This document shows positions 8,897 to 14,507 of a stretch of 14,507 nucleotides of DNA, in pieces; position 1 is the first letter of the stretch, and each line of letters begins with the position of its first letter. Made by a program: the position numbers and the translations under genes. This stretch comes from Azospirillum brasilense (GTDB lineage Bacteria; Pseudomonadota; Alphaproteobacteria; Rickettsiales; UBA3002), in assembly GCA_003241645.1 (NCBI GenBank), contig QFOX01000045.1:1-14507 (forward strand). Direction: 5' to 3'. The notes under the pieces were generated by a model, which saw nothing but the letters and a program-made list of their open reading frames with translations, did no database searches and was not told where the DNA came from.

Positions 8897-8940
8897 GCTT
8901 CCCCCTACCTAATGCGCCTCCAAGCGAATCCGCTGCATGA

Positions 8941-8969
8941 TTCATAAAGTATCGATGACGGAATCGCAA
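8941..8969 (-). promoter_or_regulatory. Candidate sigma70 promoter for the antiporter gene
   Basis: On the minus strand TTGCGA (8964-8969; 4 of 6 to consensus) and TATGAA (8941-8946; 4 of 6) are separated by exactly 17 nt. Transcription would begin near 8934, about 38 nt before the GTG start. The element lies in the gap after the 198-residue gene. Confidence 0.42.
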
Positions 8970-8971
8970 TG

Positions 8972-9568
8972 CTAGACGCGAAGCTCGTAACGACCGTTCT
9001 TTCGCGCACCGATAAAATGGATCAGCTTTGCCTGTACCAGCTTGGCCATGTCGGCCTCGCCGGTACGGTCACTTACGCGCCATGCACGGGTAATATGCTC
9101 TGCCTTCACCGCATAGCCCTGCTGCAACATGCCGAGCGCCCATAACTGACGCGCATTAAAATTCCCAGCGGTGGTAACATCCACCTGCACATTTATACCG
9201 AAGAGTTGTTCGGTATAAATCGGTATGGGCGGAGGCTGGTTCTTGCGTTTTCTTTCCACGTTTTCCGCATAAAAATAGCGTGGCAAGTAATCATATTCAC
9301 TGAGCAGCAGAACCACTACGCGCATCACCAGCGGCGAGTGCTGCGCCAACAGCAACAAATGCACGAAATTCGGCAGATTCCTGCCATCGTACCATGCTTT
9401 GACCGTATTGAGACTGCGGATATTGGCGGCGCGGCTGATGCGCTTGATCGCGTGCCGATCCTCTCCGAAATCACCGCGCAGCGCCGTAGCGATCATGCGA
9501 GCGATTTCATGGTCTGCTTTCTTCGGTGTACCCCCTGTCAGTTTTCTACCCATTTGCGCTGGCGACAT
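8972..9568 (-). CDS. Putative helix-turn-helix DNA-binding protein, function unknown
   Basis: 198 residues, family not recognised. The N-terminal 20 residues are basic. Residues about 38-75 (AIKRISRAANIRSLNTVKAW followed by YDGRNLPNFVHLLLLAQ) look like a helix-turn-helix of the Cro/XRE style. The middle holds a proline-rich PPPIPIY linker near residues 113-119. The C-terminal half, about 135-198, could be a small winged-helix-like domain. The ATG at 9568 has AGGGG 8 nt upstream. A second ATG at 9553 is possible. The gene is divergent from the serine recombinase with 91 bp between the starts, so it may control the recombinase cassette; that is inference. Its own coding sequence contains a perfect inverted repeat at 9191-9220. 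Confidence 0.8.
   Translation of the reverse strand: MSPAQMGRKLTGGTPKKADHEIARMIATALRGDFGEDRHAIKRISRAANIRSLNTVKAWYDGRNLPNFVHLLLLAQHSPLVMRVVVLLLSEYDYLPRYFYAENVERKRKNQPPPIPIYTEQLFGINVQVDVTTAGNFNARQLWALGMLQQGYAVKAEHITRAWRVSDRTGEADMAKLVQAKLIHFIGARKNGRYELRV
9191..9220. repeat. Perfect 12-bp inverted repeat with 6-bp spacer
   Basis: ATTTATACCGAA (9191-9202) and TTCGGTATAAAT (9209-9220) are exact reverse complements around GAGTTG. The right arm is followed at once by a partial direct copy, CGGTATGG (9221-9228). The repeat lies inside the 198-residue gene, where it encodes the IYTEQLFGI segment. An operator, a centromere-like site for the ParB-like proteins or an RNA hairpin are all possible. Confidence 0.85.
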
Positions 9569-9659
9569 GCCGTATTCCCCTCGTTAAGTTCAGAGAGGAA
9601 AAGATTACTTGATAGCCTTCGGGAAACTGAGGAGCGCCTTTATATTGGAATAATAAAGC
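9569..9659. other. Divergent intergenic region between the putative regulator and the recombinase
   Basis: This 91-bp stretch must hold or overlap the signals for both divergent genes. A TATATT box (9641-9646) lies about 14 nt before the recombinase GTG but has no good partner at -35; TTGATA at 9609-9614 is 26 nt upstream. No convincing promoter for the minus-strand gene was found. Confidence 0.4.
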
Positions 9660-11231
9660 GTGAGAAAAAAGAACGAAGTACCCGGCACTGCCGATCAGCC
9701 ACAGTCAAGGCCACGCAAGGCAGCAATGTATGTTCGGATGTCCACCGACCATCAGAAATACTCCACCGAGAATCAGGCCGATGCCATCAGGGATTATGCG
9801 GCACGGTTCAATATCGAGATTGTGCAGACCTATGCCGATGCAGGCAAAAGCGGACTGAGCCTTGATGGACGCGATGCGCTCACGCAACTAATCGATGATG
9901 TGCAGGCCGGCAGCACTACCTATACCATGATTCTGGTGCTCGATGTGACGCGCTGGGGGCGGTTCCAGGATGCCGACGAGAGCGCCTATTACGAATATAT
10001 CTGCCGCCGCGCAGGCATCGACGTGCAGTATGTGGCCGAGCAATTCGTCAATGATGGCAGTTTGGGTTCCACCATCATCAAGAGCATGAAGCGCTCGATG
10101 GCGGGTGAATATAGCCGCGAACTCTCCGGCAAGGTGTTTGCAGGGCAATGCCGCCTGATTGAGCTGGGCTACCGTCAGGGCGGCCCTGCAGGCTTCGGCC
10201 TGCGCCGGGTGCTGATCGATGAGCACGGCAACCGCAAAGGGGAATTAAAGCGTGGCGAGCATAAGAGCCTGCAGACCGACCGTGTCGTGCTCGTGCCGGG
10301 GCCGGAGGCAGAAGTGGCGCGGGTGCGCTGGATGTACCGCGCGTTCACCAAGAAACGGCTTACCGAGGGGCAAATCGCCACATTGTTGAACCGACGCGGC
10401 ATTCCCACCGATCTTGGCCGTGCCTGGACGCGCGCCGTGGTGCATGAGGTGCTGACGAACGAAAAATATATCGGCAACAACATCTTTAATCGCATTTCGT
10501 ACAAGCTGAAAAAGCGCCGGGTGGTGAATGCCGAGGATATGTGGGTGCGTGCCAATGGGGTATTTGATCCGGTCGTGGATACCGATTCGTTTCAGGCCGC
10601 GCAGCGCATTATCCGCGAACGCAGCCAGCGCCTCAGCGATGAGGAAATGCTGGAGAAGTTGCGTACCCTAAAAGAACGGCAGGGCTGGCTATCGGGCATC
10701 GTCATCAACGAAGCCGAGGACATGCCATCGAGTACGGCCTATTCTTATCGCTTCGGCAGTCTGGTGCGCGCCTACGAGCTGATCGGCTACACGCCCGACC
10801 GAGATTTCCGATATATCGAGATTAATCGCCTCCTGCGGCAATTCCATGCCGACACCGTCGAGGATACGATTGTCAAGCTGCAGGCGCTCGGCGCACAGGT
10901 ACAGCGGGAAAGCCCATCCGATCTGCTCTCTATCAATGGGGAGTTGCGGGTGGCGTTGGTGATTTGCCGCTGCACCACCACCGGCACGGGAGCGTATCGC
11001 TGGAATATCCGCCTCGATAGCGGCCATGTGCCAGATATTACCATCGCCGTGCGCATGGATGCGACCAATAGCGCCGTGCATGATTATTACCTGCTGCCTG
11101 CGCTTGATATCGCCCACCCTAAAATCCGTCTCGCCGAAAATAACGGGCTGGCACTCGATGCTTACCGATTCGATGATCTGGAGGCGTTCTTCCGGCTGAC
11201 CGAGCATGTGCCAATACGCGAGGCCGCATGA
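9660..11231 (+). CDS. Large serine recombinase (resolvase/invertase catalytic domain plus recombinase domain)
   Basis: 523 residues. Large serine recombinases cut and rejoin two DNA sites through a phosphoserine link. The catalytic domain (about 20-165) shows YVRMSTD with nucleophile Ser28, YADAGKSG (58-65) and LVLDVTRWGR (92-101). The recombinase DNA-binding domain (about 168-275) shows GGPAGFGLRR and the L-N-x-R-GI-P-T...W-T...V-x-x-[IV]-L-x-N-x-x-Y-x-G pattern. The C-terminal part (330-523) lacks the usual CxxC zinc ribbon. It instead has a FGSLVRAYELIGYTPDRDFR stretch (about 367-386) and a region ending in DYYLLP. The start is ambiguous: GTG at 9660 has a weak ribosome site; ATG at 9726 has AAGG upstream but would cut into the first beta strand (KAAMYVR). 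The stop overlaps the next start by 4 nt (ATGA). The C-terminal extension is unexplained. Confidence 0.93.
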   Translation: MRKKNEVPGTADQPQSRPRKAAMYVRMSTDHQKYSTENQADAIRDYAARFNIEIVQTYADAGKSGLSLDGRDALTQLIDDVQAGSTTYTMILVLDVTRWGRFQDADESAYYEYICRRAGIDVQYVAEQFVNDGSLGSTIIKSMKRSMAGEYSRELSGKVFAGQCRLIELGYRQGGPAGFGLRRVLIDEHGNRKGELKRGEHKSLQTDRVVLVPGPEAEVARVRWMYRAFTKKRLTEGQIATLLNRRGIPTDLGRAWTRAVVHEVLTNEKYIGNNIFNRISYKLKKRRVVNAEDMWVRANGVFDPVVDTDSFQAAQRIIRERSQRLSDEEMLEKLRTLKERQGWLSGIVINEAEDMPSSTAYSYRFGSLVRAYELIGYTPDRDFRYIEINRLLRQFHADTVEDTIVKLQALGAQVQRESPSDLLSINGELRVALVICRCTTTGTGAYRWNIRLDSGHVPDITIAVRMDATNSAVHDYYLLPALDIAHPKIRLAENNGLALDAYRFDDLEAFFRLTEHVPIREAA

Positions 11232-12112
11232 CGAAGAACCGCAATGCCAAGATTGAAATGGTGCGTATCGACAATATACATGTGCTGAATCCGCGCGTGC
11301 GCAATAAAAAGATATTCCATGACATGGCGGAGAATATCACCAAGGTCGGGTTAAAACGCCCCATCACCATCACGCGCGCTAAATCCAATAGCGGCAAGGA
11401 ATACGACCTTGTCTGCGGTCAGGGCCGGATGGAAGCATTCCTTGCCTGCGGGCAAAGCCATATCCCCGCCATCATCATCGATGCGACCGAGGAAGAAACG
11501 CTCATCATGAGTCTGGTCGAGAACCTTGCCCGCCGCCAGCACCGTTCGCTCGATTTGCTGCACGGGATCGAGGTGCTGCAGCGGGACTATAACGCCAAGC
11601 AAATCGCGGAAAAGACGGGCTTGGGCGAAACTTACGTTAAATCCATCCTCGACCTGTTGAAACGTGGCGAGGAACGGCTGATTGCGGCGGTGGAGTCAGG
11701 GCAAATCCCGCTCACCGTGGCAGTTGCCATTGCAAACTCACCCGACGACGAGCAGCGCGCACTGCAGGAAGCCTATGAAAGCAAGCAACTGCGCGGCAAT
11801 CGCCTGAAAGCAGCGAAGAAACTGCTGGAAACCCGTAAGACGCGCGGCAAATCCATCCGCAATGCCACACGCAAAGGCAAGCCTAAGCAGCCGGCCATTA
11901 CCAAGCATGACGTGCTCAAACTTTTTCAGAAAGAGGCCGATAAAAAGCGCCTCATGACACGCAAGGCAAACGCCGCCAGTGGCCAGCTTCTCTTCATCAC
12001 CGAAGCCCTGCGTCGCCTGTTGGCGGAGGAGCATTTCGTGACGCTGCTGAAAGCAGAGGGATTGACCACCATGCCGAAGGAACTGGCCGAGCTGCTGAAG
12101 GAGAAGCGATGA
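11228..12112 (+). CDS. ParB-like protein (ParB N-terminal domain plus helix-turn-helix)
   Basis: 294 residues. Residues about 10-105 form a ParB/sulfiredoxin-type N-terminal domain: VRIDNIHVLNPRVRN, then GLKRPITI, GQGRMEA (64-70) in place of the usual GERRxxA, and VENLARRQH (97-105), matching the ENLQR motif. A helix-turn-helix follows (about 122-147, AKQIAEKTGLGETYVKSILD). The C-terminal third is lysine-rich. ParB proteins bind centromere sites and, with CTP, slide on DNA; here the partner ParA is missing. The ATG overlaps the recombinase stop (ATGA), with GAGG 4 nt upstream, and its own stop overlaps the start of the next gene in the same way. A role as a DNA-bound accessory or controller of the recombinase is an inference. 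Confidence 0.9.
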   Translation: MTKNRNAKIEMVRIDNIHVLNPRVRNKKIFHDMAENITKVGLKRPITITRAKSNSGKEYDLVCGQGRMEAFLACGQSHIPAIIIDATEEETLIMSLVENLARRQHRSLDLLHGIEVLQRDYNAKQIAEKTGLGETYVKSILDLLKRGEERLIAAVESGQIPLTVAVAIANSPDDEQRALQEAYESKQLRGNRLKAAKKLLETRKTRGKSIRNATRKGKPKQPAITKHDVLKLFQKEADKKRLMTRKANAASGQLLFITEALRRLLAEEHFVTLLKAEGLTTMPKELAELLKEKR

Positions 12113-13035
12113 AGGGTCGTAAAAAAGGCGGCGGCGCCGTGCCGGATGGGGGCATCATCATCGGCTTTGACAGCGATATGGTGGAGTTATGGCTCGACCA
12201 GGTCGTGCCGATCAAGGTCATTCATGCCGGGTTACAAGAAAGCGCCAAATATAAGCAGATTCTTGCATCCATCCGCGAGGTAGGCATCATTGAGCCACCC
12301 GTGGTGGTGCCGGAGGGAAAATCCAAGCAGCGCTATATCCTGCTCGATGGCCACATGCGCATCCAGGCATTGAAGGATTTAGGCATAACCACCGTGGCCT
12401 GCCTGGTCTCCTCCGATGATGAAGCATTCACTTACAACAAACACGTCAACCGCATCTCACCCATTCAGGAACATCGGATGATCCGCCGTGCCATTGAGCG
12501 TGGGGTGTCAGAGAAAAAGCTCGCAAACGTCCTGAATCTCGACGTGGCGCGCATCACCCTGCGCAAGAATCTGCTGGAAGGCATTTGTCAGGAAGCCACC
12601 GACATGTTGAAAGATAAGATGGTAGCCATTGACGTGTTTCCCATCCTGCGCCGCATGAAACCCTATCGGCAGATTGAAGCCGTGACCCTGATGATCGACG
12701 CGGGGACGTATTCTGCCGCGTATGCGCGCACGCTGTTAATCACCACGCCCAAAGACCAGCTCGTTCAACCTGAAAAGCCGAAAAACATTAAGGGGCTGAC
12801 CGAGGAACAGATCACCCGCATGGAACACGAGATGGCAAACGTCCAGCGCGAATACCGACTGATTGAGGATAATTATGGCAGTGATGTACTCACCTTGACG
12901 CTTGCCAAGGGATATCTCGGCAAACTCCTCGGCAATGCACGGCTGGTGCGTTTCCTCGCCCAGCAGCACAACGATCTGTTGCATGAGTTTCAAAAAATTG
13001 CGGATATCACTTCGCTGGAAGACGATGCGGCATAG
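12109..13035 (+). CDS. ParB-like protein with RepB-type C-terminal domain
   Basis: 308 residues. The N-terminal ParB-like domain (about 28-118) contains KVIHAGLQESAKYKQILASI, GIIEPPVV, LLDGHMRIQALKDLGI (78-93) and NKHVNRISPIQEHRM (110-124). GHMR replaces the canonical GERR. A helix-turn-helix lies at about 132-155 (VSEKKLANVLNLDVARITLR). Residues 160-300 match the C-terminal region of alphaproteobacterial RepB partition proteins (GICQEATDMLKDK, FPILRRMKPYRQIEA). The start is well defined: AAGGAG 5 nt before ATG, overlapping the previous stop by 4 nt. The N-terminal KGRKKGGG is basic. Being the second ParB-type protein in the cassette, it may form a heteromer with the first or read a different site. 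RepC and RepA, the usual plasmid partners, are absent. Confidence 0.9.
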   Translation: MKGRKKGGGAVPDGGIIIGFDSDMVELWLDQVVPIKVIHAGLQESAKYKQILASIREVGIIEPPVVVPEGKSKQRYILLDGHMRIQALKDLGITTVACLVSSDDEAFTYNKHVNRISPIQEHRMIRRAIERGVSEKKLANVLNLDVARITLRKNLLEGICQEATDMLKDKMVAIDVFPILRRMKPYRQIEAVTLMIDAGTYSAAYARTLLITTPKDQLVQPEKPKNIKGLTEEQITRMEHEMANVQREYRLIEDNYGSDVLTLTLAKGYLGKLLGNARLVRFLAQQHNDLLHEFQKIADITSLEDDAA

Positions 13036-13036
13036 A

Positions 13037-13067
13037 TTGACAGACTCCTTCCCATCGGCATGATAAA
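13037..13067 (+). promoter_or_regulatory. Candidate promoter for the small lipoprotein gene
   Basis: A perfect -35 hexamer TTGACA (13037-13042) begins one base after the stop of the ParB/RepB gene. The best -10, GATAAA (13062-13067; 4 of 6), is 19 nt away, slightly longer than ideal. The element precedes the AGGGGGA ribosome site and ATG at 13091. Confidence 0.42.
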
Positions 13068-13090
13068 GCGCATCATTAGGGGGAATAAAT

Positions 13091-13591
13091 ATGCGTCAGG
13101 CTCTGTGTTTACTCGTGGCAACGCTCATGCTGGCCGGATGCGGCATAGCCCTCAAATCGTATGAGTATGTTCCCCAGCAAGCAGGCGAATATCCTGCCGT
13201 GATTAATTCCATCTACCGGGTAGATAGTGATGAAGAAATATGGACAGGCGCAAAAAAGCCCCTTTATTGGGTGCGCCTGCGCCAGATCGATGGCGGAGGT
13301 GCTGCGTCCAACCGACTCTTTGAGACTGACGATCACTTTTTCCAGCTCTCTCCCGGCCCCCACCAATTCAAATTCGACCTTCGCGGCGGTGAAGCATCGG
13401 GGTTGGTTGATATGCAGTTTGTCGCCCAGCCCGGAGAGGGATACCGTTTATTCATGAAACCGCTGGAAGAAGGGAAATACGCGGTATTGATCCTCAACCG
13501 CGCAGGCGAAATAGCCGCTGAGAAGCAAGTGCAGGTATTGCGTAGCACCGGCACCTACAGCGTTCCCATACGCATCCCGACAGGCCGATAG
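13091..13591 (+). CDS. Small predicted lipoprotein, function unknown
   Basis: 166 residues. The N-terminus MRQALCLLVATLMLAGC is a clear type II signal peptide with lipobox LAGC. Cleavage would make Cys17 the lipidated first residue of the mature protein. Residue +2 is Gly, so outer-membrane sorting is likely. The mature part of about 150 residues appears beta-rich, with no cysteine and no enzyme motif recognised. SPGPHQFKFDLRGGEA (about 94-109) followed by GYRLFMKP (about 123-130) resembles the beta-sandwich layout of small envelope lipoproteins. The ATG at 13091 has a strong GGGGGA upstream. It sits 55 bp after the ParB/RepB gene with its own candidate promoter, so it need not belong to the cassette. 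A hairpin at 13665-13688 followed by T residues may end its transcript. Confidence 0.87.
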   Translation: MRQALCLLVATLMLAGCGIALKSYEYVPQQAGEYPAVINSIYRVDSDEEIWTGAKKPLYWVRLRQIDGGGAASNRLFETDDHFFQLSPGPHQFKFDLRGGEASGLVDMQFVAQPGEGYRLFMKPLEEGKYAVLILNRAGEIAAEKQVQVLRSTGTYSVPIRIPTGR

Positions 13592-13632
13592 ACCGCGAGC
13601 ATCGCATGAGCAGCCGCAAAAATTTACAGGCA

Positions 13633-13654
13633 GCTAGGCTGGCCTAGCGCCAGC
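13633..13654. repeat. Overlapping palindromes capable of two exclusive hairpins
   Basis: GCTAGGC (13633-13639) and GCCTAGC (13642-13648) form a perfect 7-2-7 inverted repeat. Overlapping it, GCTGGC (13638-13643) and GCCAGC (13649-13654) form a 6-5-6 hairpin. The two folds share bases and cannot coexist in one molecule. They sit between the lipoprotein stop and the terminator. Confidence 0.6.
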
Positions 13655-13657
13655 AAC

Positions 13658-13701
13658 AAAAAAAGCGGCCTCCCCGAAGGGAAGCCGCCTTGATGGTTTT
13701 T
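13658..13701. terminator. Bidirectional intrinsic terminator between convergent genes
   Basis: Arms GCGGCCTCCC (13665-13674) and GGGAAGCCGC (13679-13688) pair with one mismatch around a CGAA loop. On the minus strand the stem is followed directly by seven T, making a strong terminator for the RadC-like gene (stop at 13739). On the plus strand five T follow after a gap of 8 nt, so it is weaker for the lipoprotein gene. Confidence 0.8.
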
Positions 13702-13738
13702 CGTATGCTGGATTGCCTATTGCAACGGGCTTTACCTT

Positions 13739-14071
13739 CTAATGTTTGGTATGCAAGCCCCCCGCTTGATTGAAACGCCCCTGTGGATTTGCGAGTCGTA
13801 ACGCCGCAAAATATACAACTCGTAACCGCATCACTCTTTTTTCGGTCATTCCCTCGATGGTGCGCAACGTGTCAAGATCAGCGCTAAGGATATTCCCAAT
13901 TCTGCCGAACGCTTTAAATAGGCTGTGTGCGAGTGGCTCAACATCAGCTTTATCGTCAGCTTTTAGAATGAGTACCAGCAATTCGTATTCACTAACTGCC
14001 CCCTCATAGTTACTTGCTAACCGCTTTAGTACACCATTGTGACCTGACTTCGCATTACCTTTACTGTTCAT
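13739..14071 (-). CDS. RadC N-terminal-domain-like protein without the JAB/MPN domain
   Basis: 110 residues from ATG at 14071, chosen because AGGGGGA lies at good spacing upstream. A longer in-frame form from 14209 would add 46 residues with no family resemblance and no better start. Residues about 10-95 match the N-terminal helical/HhH region of RadC (UPF0758) proteins: GHNGVLKRLASNYEGAVSEY, ELLVLILKADDKADVEPLAH, FGRIGNILSA, then a helix-hairpin-helix-like TIEGMTEKRVMRLR. The hairpin reads GMT where RadC proteins normally have GIG or GVG. The metalloprotease-like JAB domain of about 120 residues that normally follows is absent. Only about 50 bp separate the stop from the terminator, so no hidden remnant fits. 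It may be a truncated radC or a stand-alone DNA-binding domain. The phage-type gene upstream hints at a mobile origin. Confidence 0.75.
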   Translation of the reverse strand: MNSKGNAKSGHNGVLKRLASNYEGAVSEYELLVLILKADDKADVEPLAHSLFKAFGRIGNILSADLDTLRTIEGMTEKRVMRLRVVYFAALRLANPQGRFNQAGGLHTKH

Positions 14072-14250
14072 AAAGGCTTCCCCCTTGATTACAGGGCGTG
14101 CGCAGCTGGGCGAGAAACGACCCGATCTTTTTTGGAACCGACATAACTTACAATATCCGTCATCATCGCTTGAAACAACGGAATAGGCAAATACACTGGC
14201 TGTATGCATGAAGATTTTATGAATATTGATCGCAGACCCAGCGGAAACGA

Positions 14251-14286
14251 AAAAGGCGGCTCCCCCGTGAAGGGAAGCCGCCTTTA
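14251..14286 (-). terminator. Intrinsic terminator after the phage-type lipoprotein gene
   Basis: GGCGGCTCCCC (14255-14265) pairs with GGGAAGCCGCC (14272-14282) with one mismatch around a 6-nt loop; flanking A/T pairs extend it. On the minus strand it is followed by TTTTTCG. It lies about 23-58 nt past the stop at 14309. Its minus-strand left arm AAGGCGGCTTCCCTTC is identical to that of the terminator at 13658-13701. Confidence 0.75.
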
Positions 14287-14308
14287 AGGGCAGGAGATAG
14301 AGGTATGA

Positions 14309-14506
14309 TTACCAGCTGCAGAGAGCCTTACCGACCTCATTATGGTCAAGAATTTGCCGTGCGGTCATGTCGGTGAGCGCATCCTGCTTGCTGATATAGA
14401 TGGGTCTGCTGACCGTGCAGAAGCTATCAGTCCCGCGACCAATCACGCTGCAGCCGTTCAGCAGCATCGCCATCAGCCAGAGTCCGGCGATTCGTGTCCT
14501 GAATCT
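14309..14506 (-). CDS. Phage-type small lipoprotein, Rz1/o-spanin-like (start off window or near edge)
   Basis: The frame is open from the right edge to TAA at 14311-14309: 65 codons in view. It begins RFRTRIAGLWLMAMLLNGCS, a basic stretch, a hydrophobic core and a Cys in an LNGC context. This resembles a lipoprotein signal, although Asn at -2 is not ideal for a lipobox. The mature part is short (about 47 residues). It ends with a pattern seen in prophage lysis lipoproteins: C-x4-PIYIS-x-x-DALT, T-x-RQIL-x-HN-x-x-GKALC-x-W. Two or three cysteines could form a disulfide. Such proteins span from the outer membrane to an inner-membrane Rz partner during phage lysis. The true start could be an upstream codon beyond the window or the internal ATG of MAMLLNGC. 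Function is inferred from pattern alone. Confidence 0.65.
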   Translation of the reverse strand, partial: RFRTRIAGLWLMAMLLNGCSVIGRGTDSFCTVSRPIYISKQDALTDMTARQILDHNEVGKALCSW

Positions 14507-14507
14507 C

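Noticed and set aside
9206..9865. Plus-strand 219-codon frame overlapping both the putative regulator and the recombinase start
   Set aside because: It crosses two better-supported genes and the divergent promoter region, and it shows no recognisable domain.
9660..13035. A complete plasmid repABC-type replication region
   Set aside because: There is no ParA/RepA ATPase, no RepC initiator and no iteron array. The two ParB-like genes are tied to a recombinase instead.
14072..14209. 46-residue N-terminal extension of the RadC-like protein
   Set aside because: It has no similarity to RadC, and the strong ribosome site lies at the internal ATG at 14071. The extension more likely covers the promoter and leader.
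6468..14308. tRNA or other structural RNA genes in the gaps between genes
   Set aside because: No cloverleaf-like sequence or conserved tRNA elements were seen in any intergenic stretch, though a covariance search was not possible.

Overview
The window reads as chromosomal DNA from an alphaproteobacterium or a close relative. The reasons are the paired ParB/RepB-type genes behind a large serine recombinase, the RTX-type repeat protein and the moderate GC content. No rRNA or tRNA gene and no CRISPR array was seen, so the lineage is an inference. No search could be run; family names rest on motifs recognised in the translations.

Left half (1-7174, minus strand): an RTX exoprotein operon, read right to left. 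First is a HlyC-type toxin-activating acyltransferase (6659-7174). Next is a 302-residue membrane-anchored protein of unknown function (5559-6467). Last is a very large RTX calcium-binding protein that starts at 5546 and runs off the left edge after 1848 residues without a stop. The RTX protein has a non-repeat N-terminal half with two hydrophobic Gly/Ala-rich stretches, a first RTX block, a non-repeat insert of about 290 residues, and a second RTX block containing four larger modules. The acyltransferase implies that the RTX protein is acylated on lysine, as in pore-forming RTX toxins. No type I secretion gene lies in the window.

Middle (7253-9568, minus strand): a CPA1-family Na+/H+ antiporter of YjcE type with a GTG start, preceded by a 198-residue putative DNA-binding protein. 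A perfect 12-bp inverted repeat lies inside the latter's coding sequence.

Right of centre (9660-13035, plus strand): a tightly coupled three-gene cassette of large serine recombinase, ParB-like protein and ParB-like protein with a RepB-type C-terminus. Both junctions are ATGA stop/start overlaps. There is no ParA. Both ParB-like proteins have a non-standard form of the nucleotide-binding GERR box. This cassette is the best candidate for a poorly described system.

Right end (13091-14507): a small lipoprotein with its own candidate promoter (plus strand). Facing it on the minus strand are a stand-alone RadC N-terminal-like protein and a partial phage-type lipoprotein resembling an Rz1/o-spanin. 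Two closely related hairpin terminators follow these two minus-strand genes. The longest gene-free stretches are 14072-14308 (237 bp) and 6468-6658 (191 bp); the hairpins seen there are listed.
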